Source of the DNA: Dactylis glomerata
Lineage: Eukaryota > Streptophyta > Magnoliopsida > Poales > Poaceae
Direction of reading: 5' to 3'
Length of the DNA stretch: 64,000 nt
NCBI GenBank assembly: GCA_007115705.1
Contig: QXEO01000152.1
Location: forward strand, 2,709,870 to 2,773,869
Below are positions 46,232 through 57,543 of the stretch, in pieces (position 1 is the first letter of the stretch; each line of letters opens with the position of its first letter). The notes under the pieces are model-generated. The model searched no databases and was not told the origin of the DNA. It worked only from the letters and a program-made list of their open reading frames with translations. The position numbers were made by a program, and so were the translations under genes.

Positions 46232-47032
46232 ATGGAAAACAAAGAGTTCTGTAGTCTTTTTCCTGAGTTTAGATATGAAGTGTTTGAAGAGAAAATTGAA
46301 AAACCTTTAGAGCTTAATTCGCATGCTAATAGTTTTGTTAGTATGAATGCTTTGAACACTGTTTTAGAAGAGTCTAAGCTTGGGGAAGCTGGTTTTGTGA
46401 AGCATGATATTTTTAGTCCCCCAGCTTTAGTGGAGAAAGTTTGCTCTGATGATATTTTATCTCCCCTATGTGATGTTCCTTCTTATGATGATATGTTTGA
46501 AGAATATGCTTTGCGACATAGTAGTTCTCTAGCTTGTGATGATGAGTATAATATTTTCAGTTCACCTACTTTTGAGGAGAAAATTAGTTATGATTACAAT
46601 ATGCCTCCTATTTATGATGATTATGGTGATGAGAATAATTATTCTGTTGAATTTGCTCCTACTACTATTGTTCCTGTGGTGAGTATTAATTCTTTTATGC
46701 ATGTGGCTCATGATAGGGATGTTTTATGTGATAGTTATATTGTTAGTTCTATTCGTGATGCTACTGAAAGTTATTATGAGAGAGGGAAACATGGTTTGAT
46801 GGATCTCAACAATATTAAGTTTCCCCTCTTTATGTTGCAAGTCTTGAAGTGGCACTTGTTTTATCTATCCATGCTTGCTACTATGTGCCTCGTTGATTTA
46901 TTTTCTTACAAGATTCCTATGCATAGGAAGTGGTTCAGATATAAATATCTTTTACATTTGCTTTTTGATGCTCTCTATTACTTTAAGTTCCTATATGGCG
47001 CCTTTGCCTCAAGCTATATGGCGCCCACATGA
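46232..47032 (+). CDS. Element D ORF, gag core deleted, 266 aa
   Basis: An intact ORF with the same N-terminus and the same deletion junction as element C (LSPLCDV then PSYDDMFEEY). It also lacks the TKPLVYDGYD stretch after CDD that A and C have, again without losing frame. Acidic and Tyr-rich in the middle. The last about 80 residues are hydrophobic with two runs (VLKWHLFYLSMLATMCLVDL; LLHLLFDALYYFKFLYGAF) separated by a basic HRKWFRYKY loop, which looks like two membrane helices. No cleavage signal. No known family. Confidence 0.7.
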   Translation: MENKEFCSLFPEFRYEVFEEKIEKPLELNSHANSFVSMNALNTVLEESKLGEAGFVKHDIFSPPALVEKVCSDDILSPLCDVPSYDDMFEEYALRHSSSLACDDEYNIFSSPTFEEKISYDYNMPPIYDDYGDENNYSVEFAPTTIVPVVSINSFMHVAHDRDVLCDSYIVSSIRDATESYYERGKHGLMDLNNIKFPLFMLQVLKWHLFYLSMLATMCLVDLFSYKIPMHRKWFRYKYLLHLLFDALYYFKFLYGAFASSYMAPT

Positions 47033-49607
47033 GCATCTTTGCAAATTACTGCGCCTAGCTCAAAGGCGTTAAAGAAAAGCACTCTTGGGAGATAACCCAT
47101 TGTTTATTTTTAGTAGTTTTTCTTTTATTTGAGTCTTGGAAGTTATTACTACTGTAATAACCGCTCCTTATCTTGTTTATTTCGTTGTTGTGCCAAGAGA
47201 AGCCTCTAATTTGAGTGAGGTAAGATTTGGGGATGTTGCTGTCCTGAAACAGTTTTCGGTGCTGCACCGTAAAAATTCGTGAAAATTCTCTATATATCTT
47301 TTGGACCTGCGATTTCTTGTGCATATGCCCCAAGTTATATCCAAACTTTCATTAGTTGAACACTTTTTGATTTGAGCAACAGAAAACCCCTAAAAAATTC
47401 AACCTTTATCAGCTGTTCTGTTTTGACAGATTTCTGCCAATATTTGTGTTTGCCGCTTTATCGCTTTCTTTTTGAGTTCTTTTGATCATGGAACTTTTGG
47501 AGAGGTTGCTACAGTAGTATATGCTTTATATGTGGTGGTTTTAGGTTGAAACCTGAAGCAAAAAAAGAGGTTGATTCTATGTTATGCTTAAACTAATGTT
47601 GCTAATAGAATTGTGTTTAGTTTTGTATGAAGGAAGTTTTCAAGTGTAGGGATTGGAGAATGATGAGATGAGTTGAAGAATGGACAAAAGCTCAAGCTTG
47701 GGGATGCCCATGCATCACCCCAAGAAATATCCAAGAAGTACAAGCGTCAAAGCTTGGGGATGCCCCCGAGGCACCCCTTCTTCATCGGCAAAAATCAGGT
47801 CACCTTTCAAAACACTATATTTTTATTGCTTCATGCACTATGTGTTTTTCTTGGAGCGTCAGTTGTTTTAGTTTTCAGTATTAGTTTAGTTTAGTTTACT
47901 GCAATAAATGGTTATATCACATCATGTTTCTTTTGGAGGAGATGAACTCGCTTTTCATTTGCCAAGAATACTCTAGTTTTCACTCTTATCGTTCAATGAG
48001 TGTTCTATTTTTCTGCTACTGTGTTTAGCCTTTGTTTTTCACCTTGATTTGTGTTCAGATCTTGTTATATCTTTTTATCAAGGTGTATTTTTGCCTCTGG
48101 TCTTTATTGGTTTTTATCAAAAGAGGTGTTTATAAAAAGTTCAAATGGTGTTGGAAAAGAGAAAAAGCTTTATGCAAAAAAGTGGTACAAGAAGGAGCTT
48201 GTGTAGACTGCGGCTTAGGCTTTTGCATGTCATGCTTGATGTCTTTTTGATAGTATGCTTAGTGGTTTTTGCTGTAGCATGACTTGTCTCAAATAACTGA
48301 GATTGCTTAATGAGCGTTTGAAAAAATCATGCGTTGTTTTTATTATATGGAAGCATTTATTTGGTTTTCTCCTTTGATGCTTTATTTGGGTTGACTTGGC
48401 ACATGCTTACACCATGTTGACTACAAAATAAGTCGCCTATAGCCTCTATGATCATTTAGTTTTTGACTTTTGATGCCATCTTATGCTTCTTTTAATATTG
48501 CTTTGTCGCTTTGCATGATTATGGCCGTTATTGCTCTCTTAGTTGGTCGCTCCCAGTCTTTTGCTAGCCCTCATTTTGTACTGAGTATGAGCTCTACTCG
48601 TGCATCCAACTCCCAAAAACCAAGTTTGCCATTGTGTCCACTATAAATTCCTATGCATGGTATTTGTAAGCCCTTCCAAGTAAATTTTCATGTGCTACCT
48701 TTCAAAAAACCTTCAAAATACTTCTCATTTTGTGACACTGTTTTCAGCTCATGGGAACGTAGTGGTCGGATTTGCTATCTTCCATATTGCTTATTCCAAA
48801 AAGAAAAAAGAAAGAAAAAAAGAAAGAAAAAAGGCACTCCTCCATGGAATGTGAATGTTGGTGGGCACCCGATGGAATCGGTTAGCCATGGTTTGTGAAA
48901 GGAAAAAAGGTGGGGAGGAGTGCCAAGCTTTATAAAAGAGCACAAAAGTGCCAATCTCTCTCTCAAAAACTTGCTTCATTTTTGTATGGAAGATAGTAAG
49001 AACCCCATTGCCAGTCGTTGACAAAGACAACCACCTCTCAAAACCAATTTTTATCTCTCTGTTTTATAAATGAAAAGCTCTAGCACATGTTTAATCACTG
49101 CTTCCCTCTACGAAGGGCCTTTCTTCTACTTTTATGTTGAGTCACCACCTTCTTTCTTTATGCACCATTAAGAGAGCATAGTTGTCATTCTTAGTGTGAT
49201 ATGCATTGTCCCAAAGTTCATTGATTGACTCATGATGATTGGTTTCACTTGTTCTTAAATTATTTGTATCTAGTCGCCCTCTTAAACTTTGAGGTGTCCT
49301 ATGCATTTATGTTTTGCTCTCTTTGAAGGACAAGCTGAAAACCTTTTGTATGTTTTTCCTTATGATTTGAACACATGTTTGACTTTCATTGTTTCATTAT
49401 CATGATCTTTTGTTTGTGTTCATTTGCATGTTTACAACATGGTTGCTAAGTTCTTATTGTCATGATTATATCTTCATGCCCATGTTTTAAGTTCTATTGA
49501 TCCCAGCTCACCAATGCTTACATATATGATCAAGATTGTGTAGGTGCATGTCACCTCAAAAATTATTCTTTTGTTATCACTTACCTACTCGAGGACGAGC
49601 AGGAGTT
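47033..49607 (+). other. Element D non-coding 3' region
   Basis: Same organisation as in C: PPT-like copies at 47694-47707 and 47750-47763, a purine run at about 48800-48832, an inverted repeat at 48833-48843 and 48914-48924 followed by TTTATAAAAG, then the common tail and a polypurine tract at 49608-49621. Confidence 0.75.
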
Positions 49608-49622
49608 AAGCTTGGGGATGCT

Positions 49623-51164
49623 TGATACGTCTCAAACGTATCTATAATTTTTGATGCTCCATGCTTGTTTTTACACCATTTGCCTATTGTTTCGTTACAC
49701 TTAGTGGCACTTTTATGCATTTTCCAGAACTAACCTATTAACGAGTTGCCACAGTGCCAGTTCCCTGTTTTCTGCTGTTTTTGTGTTTCAGAGTGATACA
49801 CAGGAAATATTCTCGGAATTGGACGAAACCACATCCTGAAGTCTTATTTTACCCGGAAGCTTCCAGAGATCCAAAGAGGAGTAGGAGGTGGGCCACAGGG
49901 GCCCCACACACACAGGTGGTGCGGCCAGGCCCCTGGCCGCGCCAGCCATGTGTGAGGAGGCCCTGGCCCTCCTCTGACATCGCCCCTTCGCCTATAAGAA
50001 GCCTCGGGACGGAAAACCCTAGGGGATTCGGCAATTTTCCAGAAAGAGTTCCGCAGCTCCGCCGCCATCGCCGACGAATTTCGGGGGATAGAAGTCTCTG
50101 TTCCGGCACCCTGCCGGGACGGGGAAGTGCCCCCGGAGCCATCTCCATCGGTCTCCATCGCCGTCTCCGCCGTCTCCATCGACCTCACCGCCATCTCCAT
50201 CAACCTTGCTATCTCCTATGATGAGGAGGGAGTAGTTCATCCCCGGGGCTAAGGGCTCTACCGGTAGCTATGTGGTTCACCTCTCTCTCCCATGATGTGA
50301 TCTTTATGTGATCGTGAGCTTTGTATCATGTTGAACAAGTAGATGTTATTATTCAGATATTATGTGTACTCTAGTGGTATTATTAAAGTAATCTATTCCT
50401 CCTGCCATGGTGTAACGGTGACAGTGCGTGCATCATGGTGGTACTTGGTTTAGGCTATGATTGTGATCTCTTGTGGATTATGAGAGTAATTATTACTATG
50501 ATAGTATTGAAGTGATCTATTCCTCCTTTCATGGTGTAATGTTGACAGTGTGTGCACCGTGTTAGTACTTGGTCTAAGTTGCAATAATATCTATCTTGAG
50601 TTGTGCTTTGATTTGGATATCTCTATGAGTGGTGTTTGTCAAGTACTTGATGAACTTTAAGGGGTGCTTCTGTAGCCACTACACAATGATTAGTGTTATT
50701 CAATAGGAGAGTAATTCAGAGTACCATAGTGGAGAGAAGTTATTTATTTGTTCAGTCATGTTATATTGTTGGGAGTGTGTCCACTAGTGAAAGTATGATC
50801 CCTAGGCCTTGTTTCCAAGCTTTGCACACCGTTTACTTGCTGTTTTGTTACATGTTTGCTCGCAGCGATATTTATTTCATACCACGTTTGCTACTTATAA
50901 TCATCACTACTACTTGTATTTCACTATCTCTTCGCCAAACTAGTGCACCTATACATCTGACAAGTGTATTGGGTGTGTTGGGGACACAAGAGACTTTCTG
51001 TATCGTAATTGCAGGGTTGCTTGAGAGGGATAGCTTTGACCTCTTCCTCCCTGAGTTCGATAAACCTTGGGTGATCCACTTAAGGGAAACTTGCTGCTGT
51101 TCTACAAACCTCTGCACTTGGAGGCCCAACAAGTGTCTACAAGAATAGAAGTGCGTAGACATCA
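49623..51164 (+). repeat. 3' LTR of element D
   Basis: Direct copy of 44529-46070 of the same length. One extra T separates the polypurine tract from the LTR. Followed by TSD GCCGT. Confidence 0.92.
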
Positions 51165-52367
51165 GCCGTCGACCCGAGATCGGGAGGGTCCAGAAGCTCT
51201 TCCCGGCACCCTGTCGGAGAGGGGAATCACCACTGAAGGTCTTCTTCATCGCCATGCTTGCCTCCGGCGTGATGAGTGAGTAGTCTACCTTGGACTATGG
51301 GTCCATAGCAGTATCTAGTTGGTTGTCTTCTCCACCATGTGCTTCATGTTTAGATCTCGTGAGCTTCCCTACATGATCGAGACTACCTTTATGTAATTCT
51401 ACATGTTGTGTTTGTTGGGATCCGATAAATATTAGTGTTATGATTGAGTTGATGTGCTGAATATTATCTCTATGTTTTTTATGATCTTGCATGCTCTCCG
51501 TTGTTAGTAGCTATTTTGGCCGAGTAGTTGCTAGTGACTCCAAGAGGGGGTATTTATGCTCGATAGTGGGTTCATGCCTCTATTTAATCTAGGGGGGTGA
51601 CAGAAACCTCTAAGGTTGTAGATGTGTTGTTGCCATTAGGGAGAAAACAACATTCATATGCTCAAGGGCATATGCTTTGTTTATATTACACACTTTGCTT
51701 AATGCAGTTATCTGTTGTTCGCAACTTAATACTTGTGGAGTTCTCGGATTGATTCGCCACAAGTGGATTATTAGTCATAGATGCAGTTGGATGATGGTCT
51801 ATGTATCTTGTTGTAATGCCCAAAGTAAATCTCATAGTGATCCTCTCGACATATGCACGTTGTCTTTATTCTATCAATTGCCCAACTGTAATTTGTTTAC
51901 CCAGCATGTGTTATTTTATCTTATGGAGAGACACCACTAGTGAACTATGGACCCCGGTCCTATTTCCTTTATATTGCTATCACCTGTTTACTTTACTCGT
52001 ACTGTTTACTTTACTCACATACTATTATCATTTTCCACTCGATACGCTCATACACTTTGTTTCAAGCAAACCGGTGAGATTGACAACCTCATCGTAAGTT
52101 GGCAGCAAAGTATTTGGTTGTGTTGTGTGCAGGTTCCACGTTGCCGCTCGCAAAGCAAAGCTTGGACGAGGCGCCATATAAATTGTCCGGAGCTGTTGCG
52201 AAGCTAGCGGGCATCACCTTCTGGAGTTTGGCTTTTTCCTGGATATGATTAAACCTTGGTTTCTTACTGAGGGAAAACTCGCTGCTGTACTCATCAAACC
52301 TTCCTCTTGGGGTTCCCAACTGGACGGTGATTTACACTATCACACACCGCCATAGCAAAGATTTTTC

Positions 52368-52385
52368 TGGTGCCGTTGCCGGGGA
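52368..52385 (+). other. Primer binding site of element B, one mismatch
   Basis: TGGTGCCGTTGCCGGGGA: C-to-T at the fourth base compared with A and D. It lies 10 nt after the LTR end. Confidence 0.8.
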
Positions 52386-52544
52386 AAAAGAAGGCTTCTG
52401 CAAGGGGAGTTTCGCACGCACATCCTTTACTTTGTTTTAAGTTTTGCTTTTACTTTATTTTTACTTGCATCGTTTTATCAAAAACACAAAAAAATTAGTA
52501 TCCTTTATAGTTGTTTTTACTTGCCTGCTTTTAGTTTTGCTAGA

Positions 52545-54608
52545 ATGGCTACTCCTAAAAACACCAAGTTGTGTGATTTTACTAGCACGAATAATAGTGA
52601 TTTTATCTGCACTCCTATTGCGCCACCTGCTCCTGCTGCAATTTTTTTTGAGATTAAGCCTGCTTTGTTGAACCTTGTTATGAAAGAGCAATTTTCTGGT
52701 CCTAGTACTGATGATGCTGCAGCTCATCTCAACAATTTTGTTGAGCTATGTGAGATGCAGAAATATAAGGATGTAGAGAGTGATATTATTAAGCTTAAGT
52801 TGTTTCCTTTTTCTTTGAGAGGAAAAGCTAAGGATTGGTTGCTTTCATTGCCTAAAAATAATATTGATTCATGGGCTAAGTGTAAGGATGCTTTTATTGG
52901 TAGATACTATCCTCCTGCTAAGATTATAGCTTTGCGTAGCAAGATTATGAAGTTTAGTCAGTTTGATAATGAACATGTTGCTCAAGCTTGGGAAAGAATG
53001 AAATCTATGATAAAGAATTGTCCCACTCATGGACTAACTACTTGGATGATTGTTCAAACTTTTTATGCAGGACTGAATTTTTCTTCAAGGAACCTACTTG
53101 ATTCAGCTGCTGAAGGCACTTTTATGTCCCTTAACTTGGGCGCAGCAACCAAGCTTCTCGACAATATGATGGTAAATTACTCTGAATGGCACACCGAGAG
53201 AGCTCCACAAGGTAAGAAAGTAAATTCTGTTGAGAAAACCTCTTCCTTGAGTGATAAGATTGATGCTATTATACTTATGCTTTCTAATGATAGGACTCAT
53301 GTAGATCCTAATAATGTTCCTTTGGCCTCTTTGGTTGCTGAAGAAGAGCTTGTTGATGTAAACTTCATTAGAAATAATAATTTTAACAACAATGCTTATA
53401 GGAACAATTTTAATAGTAACAATTATAGGTTGTATCCTTCTACCAATGGTAATGGTTACGGTAACTCTTATGGTAATTCCTCCAACAACACTAGGGCCGC
53501 GCCCTCCGAGCTTGAGGTTATGCTCAAGGACTTCATCGGTAAGCAAACTGCTTTTAACAAGTCTGTTGAGGAAAAGTTAGGCAAAATTGATATTCTTGCT
53601 TCTAAAGTTGATAGCCTTGCTCATGATTTTGAACTTCTGAAATTAAAAGTGTTGCCTAATGAGGTGAAAGAGAACAATGTTTTTGCTACTAATAATGCTA
53701 TCCAAGTTAGAATTGATGAAAATGTTAGGATGCTAGCAGAATTGCATGCCAGATGGGAAAGAGAAGATGAGATGGCTAGAAATATGAAGGTATGTATCAT
53801 TACTACCTCTAATGATGATATTACTAATGCTATCAATCCTCTTACTTTGACTGGTGTAGAGAAAACTCCTACTCCTAGTGTTAAAAAGCCTAAAACAGCT
53901 AAAACTTTTTCTCAAAAGAGTGCTGAAATTTTTCGGAGTGTAGGAGATGATAGCTCTATTTCCTTTAATGATTTTGATGTTTATGGCTGCAATATATCTG
54001 AAGTTATTTTGTTCTTGCAAAAGCTTGCTTTGACTCCCAATGCTAATTCTTTAAATGTTGCTTTTACTAAGCATATTACCAATGCTCTCATGAAAATTAG
54101 GGATGAAAAGTTGAAGCAAAAAGCCTCTATTCCCAAGAAGTTAGAAGATGGTTGGGAACCCATCATTGATATGCATGTTAATGGTTTTGATTGCCGTGCT
54201 TTATGTGATCTAGGTGCTAGTATTTCTATCATGCCTAGAAAAATTTATGACATGCTTGATTTACCACCGCTTGAAAAGTGTTATTATGATGTTCCTATTG
54301 CTGATGTTGCTAAGAAGAAACCTTTGGGAAGGATTAATGATGTTCTTATTATGGTTAGCAATAACCTTGTTCCCGTTGATTTTCTTGTCATGGATGTTGA
54401 ATGCAATGCTTCATGTCCTATTATTTTGGGAAGACCCTTTCTTCGAACTATAGGTGCCATCATTGATATGAGGGAAGGCACCATCAAATATCAATTCCCA
54501 CTCAAGAAAGGTATGGAACACTTCCCTAGAAAGAGGAATAAATTACTTTTTGACTATATTCTTAGAGCAAATTATGAGCTTGATGCTTCATCACTTGATA
54601 TTACTTGA
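52545..54608 (+). CDS. Athila-type gag-protease polyprotein of element B, 687 aa
   Basis: ATG at 52545 gives MATPKNTKLCDF and an uninterrupted ORF. Residues about 60-215 are the gag core (FSGPSTDDAAAHLNNFVELC; KLFPFSLRGKAKDWLLSL; YYPPAKIIALRSKIMKFSQF; WERMKSMIKNCPTHGL). Residues about 280-325 are an Asn/Tyr/Gly-rich stretch in place of a zinc knuckle. A coiled-coil-like part follows (residues about 345-375). The protease is near 555-640 with ALCDLGASISIMPRKIYD (DLGA, as is usual in Athila) and CPIILGRPFLRT. The ORF stops at the point where RT should begin. It is unrelated to the MENKEF-type ORF of A, C and D, although the flanking non-coding parts are shared. Being intact, it could supply particles for the family. 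Confidence 0.9.
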   Translation: MATPKNTKLCDFTSTNNSDFICTPIAPPAPAAIFFEIKPALLNLVMKEQFSGPSTDDAAAHLNNFVELCEMQKYKDVESDIIKLKLFPFSLRGKAKDWLLSLPKNNIDSWAKCKDAFIGRYYPPAKIIALRSKIMKFSQFDNEHVAQAWERMKSMIKNCPTHGLTTWMIVQTFYAGLNFSSRNLLDSAAEGTFMSLNLGAATKLLDNMMVNYSEWHTERAPQGKKVNSVEKTSSLSDKIDAIILMLSNDRTHVDPNNVPLASLVAEEELVDVNFIRNNNFNNNAYRNNFNSNNYRLYPSTNGNGYGNSYGNSSNNTRAAPSELEVMLKDFIGKQTAFNKSVEEKLGKIDILASKVDSLAHDFELLKLKVLPNEVKENNVFATNNAIQVRIDENVRMLAELHARWEREDEMARNMKVCIITTSNDDITNAINPLTLTGVEKTPTPSVKKPKTAKTFSQKSAEIFRSVGDDSSISFNDFDVYGCNISEVILFLQKLALTPNANSLNVAFTKHITNALMKIRDEKLKQKASIPKKLEDGWEPIIDMHVNGFDCRALCDLGASISIMPRKIYDMLDLPPLEKCYYDVPIADVAKKKPLGRINDVLIMVSNNLVPVDFLVMDVECNASCPIILGRPFLRTIGAIIDMREGTIKYQFPLKKGMEHFPRKRNKLLFDYILRANYELDASSLDIT

Positions 54609-57529
54609 TTCGCACTTTCTGCGCCTAGCACAAAGGCGTTAAAAAAAAGCACTCTTGGGAGATAACCCAATGTTTTTACTTTCAGTACTTTTTCTTTTAT
54701 TTGAGTCTTGGAAGTTATTACTACTGTAATAACCATTCCTTATCCTTTTTATTTCGTTTTTGTGCCAAGAGAAGCCTCTAATTTGAGTGAGGTAAGATTT
54801 GGGGATGTTGCTGTCCTGAAACTGTTTTCGGTGCTGCACCGTAAAAATTCGTGAACATTCTCTGTATATCTTTTCGACCTGCGATTTCTTGTGCATATGC
54901 CCCAGGTTATATCCAAACTTTCATTAGTTGAACACTTTTTGATTTGAGCAACAGAAAACCCTCTAAAAATTCGACCTTTGTCAGCTGTTCTGTTTTGACA
55001 GATTTCTACCAATATTTGTGTTTGCCGCTTTATCGCTTTCTTTTTGAGTTCTTTTGATCACGGAACTTTTGGGGAAGTTGCTACAGTAGTATATACTTTA
55101 TATGTGGTGGTTTTGAGTTGAAACCTGAAGCAGAAAGGGTTGATTCAATGTTATGCTTACACTAATGTTGCTAATAGAATTGTGTTTAGTTTTGTATGAA
55201 GGAAGTTTTCAAGTGTAGGGATTGGAGAATGATAAGATGAGTTGAAGAATGGACAAAAGCTCAATCTTGGGGATGCCCATGTCACCCCAAGAAATAGCTA
55301 AGAATTACAAGCGTCAAAGCTTGGGGATGCCCCCGAGGCACCCCTTCTTCATCGGCAAAAATCAGGTCACCTTTCAACACACTATATTTTTATTGCTTCG
55401 TGCATTATGCGTTTTTCTTGGAGCGTTAGTTGTTTTAGTTTTCAGTTTTTTTTTAGTTTTGTTTGCTGCAATAAATGGTTGGACCCCAACAAATTCCTTT
55501 TGGAGAAGTTGCCTTGCTTTTCATTTGCCAAGAACACTCCGTTTTTCACTCTTATCATTCAATGAGTGTTCTTCTTTTTCTAGAACTGCGTTTAGCTTTC
55601 GTTTTTCGCCTTGATTTGTATTCAGATCTTGTTATATCTTTTCATAAAGGTGTATTTTGACCTCTGGTCCATGTTGGTTTTCATCAAAAGAGTTGTTTAT
55701 AAAAAGTTCAAATGGTGTTGGAAAAGAGAAAAAGCTTTATGCAAAAAAGTGGTACAAGAAGGAGCTTGTGTAGACTGCGGCCTAGGCTTTTGCATGTCGT
55801 GCTTGATGTCTTTTTGATGGTATGTTTAGTGGTTTTGCTGTAGCATGACTTCTCTCAAATAACTGAGATTGCTTAATGAGCCTTTGAAAAAATCATGCGT
55901 TGTTTTAATTATTTGGAAGCATTATTTTGGTTTTCTCCTTTGATGCTTTATTTGGGTTGACTTAGCGCATGCTCAGACATGTTAGATTCATACAAAGTTG
56001 CCATTGCCTCTATAATCATTTAGTTTTTGACTTTTGATGCCATCTTATGCTTCTTTTAATGTCGCTTTGTCGCTATGCATGATTATGGCCGTTATTGCTC
56101 TCTTAGTTGGTCGCTCCCAGTCTTTTGCTAGCCCTCATTTTGTACTGAGTATGAGCTCTACTCGTGCATCCAACTCCTAAAAACCAAGTTGTTCCAAAGT
56201 GTCCACCATACATACCTATTAGCAATTTGCTATTCTAAAGTACATTTGACTTGCTTTTATCTATCCTTAAAATTAAACTCTTTTTGGTGTTATACGAAAA
56301 TTGGTCAGTAAAGCTCTCACGAACCTGATGGCACACTTTACTTTTCTTGTTTTAAAATTTTGACATTGTGGCTCTCTTATGTTGAGTTGTTATGCTTGCA
56401 AGTTGTAAGTTGGAAATTAGCCCAGCCATGTCGTCATGGAGCAAGCTTTCAACATTGCACTATCTTTCATTTGAGTTGATATCGTGATCTTTTGTTTATG
56501 GATACTCGCGGTGTGAAATGAATTAGGAATCTTACGGGATCATGGAGTTTGTATATGTGTTAGGGAAATGCCTGGGCCGCTAATCTAAGCCATGCATCAT
56601 TTATGATGGAAATTTACAGCATGCCCATAGTAGACATTCGACGACACATCTCACAATAAAAAGCTATACCAATGGTAAATAAAAGAGATGCCGAGGTGTT
56701 CATTGTCTGTTTGTCCTGTCATTTTGATGTGGGCTTGTTCCATGTCATCGGGCAGGAGGTACCCCGTTGGCGGTTCTCGATGATATGTGTATACTTACAA
56801 TGACAAGAGCTTGCTTGGGACTCTAAGTAAAGTAGCATGAGGTTTGGGTATTCGTACTTCACGGGACATGAGGTTTTCAACTTATGATTTGTCAAGCATA
56901 TGCATCATAAGTGTACTTGCATTAACTTTAACCATTCAAGATGCTTATGATGGGGGCAATAAGAGCTCAAAGCCGGTAAGTACCATAATTTTTGAAGGTT
57001 TATAAAACTTGCAATCACTGCTTCCCTCCGCGAAGGGCCTTTCTTTTACTTTTATGTTGAGTCACCACCTTCTACCTTTATGCACAATCTAAGAGAGCAT
57101 AGTTGTCATTCTGAGTATAATGTGCATTGTCCCAAAGTTTTCATTGATTGATTCATATTGTTGGTTTCACTTGTTCTTAAATTATTTGTATCTAGTCGCC
57201 CTCTTAAACTTGAAGGTGTCCTATGCATTTATGTTTTGCTCTCCATGAAGGATAAGTTGAATACCATTTGTATGTTTTTCCATATGATTTGAACACACGT
57301 TTGACTTTCATTGTTTCATTTTCATGATCTTTCGTTTGTGTTCTTTTTCATGTTATAACATGGTTGCTAAGTTTCTTCTATCAAGATTATATCTTTCATG
57401 CCCATGTTTTAAGTTCTTTTGATCCCAGCGTACAACGCTTACATAGTTGATCAAGATTGTGTAGGTGCATGTCACCTCAAAAATTATTTCTTTTGTTATC
57501 ACTTACCTACTCGAGGACGAGCCGGAGTT
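54609..57529 (+). other. Element B non-coding 3' region
   Basis: Begins TTCGCACTTTCTGCGCCTAGCACAAAGGCG, which joins the sequence also found after the ORFs of A, C and D. A PPT-like copy lies at 55317-55330 and a mutated one near 55262. The block 56160-57010 matches element A (for example CAGTAAAGCTCTCACGAACC) and not C or D. No long ORF. Confidence 0.75.
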
Positions 57530-57543
57530 AAGCTTGGGGATGC
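57530..57543 (+). other. Polypurine tract of element B
   Basis: AAGCTTGGGGATGC directly before the 3' LTR. Confidence 0.75.

Larger units (their letters stand above)
44529..51164 (+). mobile_element. Element D: complete small gag-deleted Gypsy derivative
   Basis: 6,636 bp in the 5' LTR of element B. TSD GCCGT (44524-44528 and 51165-51169). LTRs are 44529-46070 and 49623-51164, both 1,542 bp and visually very similar, so the insertion is probably recent. The internal part has a perfect PBS (46081-46098), a 266-codon ORF, a non-coding tail of the C type and a polypurine tract. Sister of element C. Confidence 0.94.
44094..52357 (+). repeat. 5' LTR of element B, interrupted by element D
   Basis: Starts TGATACGTCTCTAACGTATC. 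It is cut after CCGCCGCCGT at 44528, resumes at 51170 (CGACCCGAGATCGGG) and ends CGCCATAGCA. A hairpin of the GGCGTGGCC/GGCCGCGCC kind and a CCTATAAAGACC TATA word lie at about 44380-44461. Confidence 0.9.
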
